33,818 nt of DNA. Source: Alistipes sp. (GTDB lineage: Bacteria; Bacteroidota; Bacteroidia; Bacteroidales; Rikenellaceae). This document shows positions 33,264 to 33,818 of this stretch, one piece after another. A program made the position numbers and the translations under genes. Where the stretch lies: assembly GCA_017629145.1 (NCBI GenBank), contig JAGBXR010000045.1, positions 1-33,818 of the forward strand, in the 5' to 3' direction. The notes under the pieces are model-generated. The model did not search any database and had not been told where the DNA came from. It worked only from the letters and a program-made list of their open reading frames with translations. Within the stretch, counting starts at the first letter, position 1. Every line of letters starts with the position of its first letter.

Positions 33264-33818
33264 GGGTACGATTTTTAATACCCGCGCTGTTTTTGTTGTG
33301 ATGTAGCGAAGAGTAGCCCCCTCCTACGATGTGGGTATGATTTTTAATACCTGTGCTGTTTTTCTTGTGGTGTAGCAGAGAGTACCTCCACGATACGGGT
33401 ATGATTTTTAATACCCACGCTGTTTTTGTTGTGATGTAGCGAAGAGTAGCCCCCTCCTGCGATGCGGGTATGATTTTTAATACCCACGCTATTTTGTTGT
33501 GATGTAGCGAAGAGTACCCCCACGATACGGGTATGATTTTTAATACCCACGCTGTTTTTGTTGTGATGTAGCGAAGAGTAGCCCCCTCCTGCGATGCGGG
33601 TATGATTTTTAATACCTGTGCTGTTTTTATTGTGATATAGCAGGTAGTACCCCTTCCACGATGCGGGTACGATTTTTAATACCCACGCTGTTTTTCTTGT
33701 GATATCGCAGAGAGCTCCCCCACGATACGGGTACGATTTTTAATACCCACGCTGTTTTTGTTGTGGTGTAACAGGTAGTACCCCTCCCACGATGCGGGTA
33801 TGATTTTTAATACCCACG
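33264..33818 (+). repeat. Tandem array of nine 63-69-bp palindrome-bearing units (continues past window)
   Basis: Unit cores GGGTA(T/C)GATTTTTAATACC start at 33264, 33333, 33397, 33466, 33529, 33598, 33665, 33729 and 33796. Most can form a GGGTAT/ATACCC hairpin with an 8-base loop. The intervening sequence (GCTGTTTTTGTTGTGATGTA then GCGAAGAGTA) is itself conserved between units. Spacing alternates between about 69 and 63-64 for the first six, then 67/64/67, which hints at a two-unit repeat of about 133 bp. The array runs off the right end. Confidence 0.85.

Noticed and set aside
33344-33550. Short minus-strand frame repeating VGIKNHTRI in the tandem array
   Set aside because: It stays open only where unit lengths happen to be multiples of three and breaks at the 64-bp units; it has no start context.
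33264-33818. CRISPR array
   Set aside because: Unit spacing resembles CRISPR, but the intervals between cores are conserved rather than unique and no cas genes are in the window.

Overview
The window looks like chromosome from a gut-type member of the order Bacteroidales (Bacteroidetes); I cannot name the genus. Many genes are preceded by the Bacteroidetes -7 box TAnnTTTG, several with a TTTG-like -33 box 19-20 nt upstream. Shine-Dalgarno sequences are not evident. The gene families also fit: BspA-type leucine-rich-repeat proteins, Mfa-like/fimbrillin-type lipoproteins, an outer-membrane beta-barrel receptor, FKBP lipoproteins and an NhaA antiporter.

Layout. 1-1574 is the 3' part of a BspA-like surface protein. 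1784-5884 holds an orphan PTS-like IIC membrane protein, a MATE exporter and an RluB-type pseudouridine synthase with a long Arg/Gly-rich N-terminal extension. 6023-12236 is an envelope block read on the minus strand: a TonB-receptor-like barrel, then a two-gene operon of a large repeat lipoprotein followed by a lipoprotein resembling the IdeS/Mac (peptidase family C66) immunoglobulin-cleaving proteases, with the catalytic residues visible. 12454-18986 is housekeeping: an Frm2-type nitroreductase, an RluA-family synthase, and a probable operon OMP-phoH-pepD-lipid kinase. 19169-24079 holds der, an SDR-type threonine dehydrogenase, a YqaA-family protein, ispE behind a zinc-ribbon/CD225 protein, and a small conserved-looking unknown gene. 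24260-28714 is a probable minus-strand operon (ureohydrolase, nhaA, two FKBP lipoproteins). It diverges from pdxB (28830-29828). 30181-32823 is an 880-residue BspA-like lipoprotein.

The most unusual material is non-coding. A 127-bp element with 10-bp terminal inverted repeats and strong internal hairpins occurs twice (20472, 29827), each time starting inside the TAA stop codon of the upstream gene. A GC-cored, roughly 60-bp repeat family (core TTGCGCGC, with TTAGGG-like and GAATTTA-like arms) occurs in three intergenic regions. It brackets the 880-residue BspA gene with a near-perfect 44-bp inverted repeat. From 33264 to the window end runs a tandem array of nine 63-69-bp units, each with a palindromic GGGTA(T/C)..ATACCC-type core.

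Functionally, the window mixes translation and ribosome maintenance (der, two pseudouridine synthases), cofactor and isoprenoid synthesis (pdxB, ispE), amino-acid metabolism (pepD, tdh, ureohydrolase) and a surface programme (two BspA proteins, IdeS-like protease with partner lipoprotein, barrel receptor) suited to life in contact with a host. Function calls come from sequence patterns alone; no database search was run.
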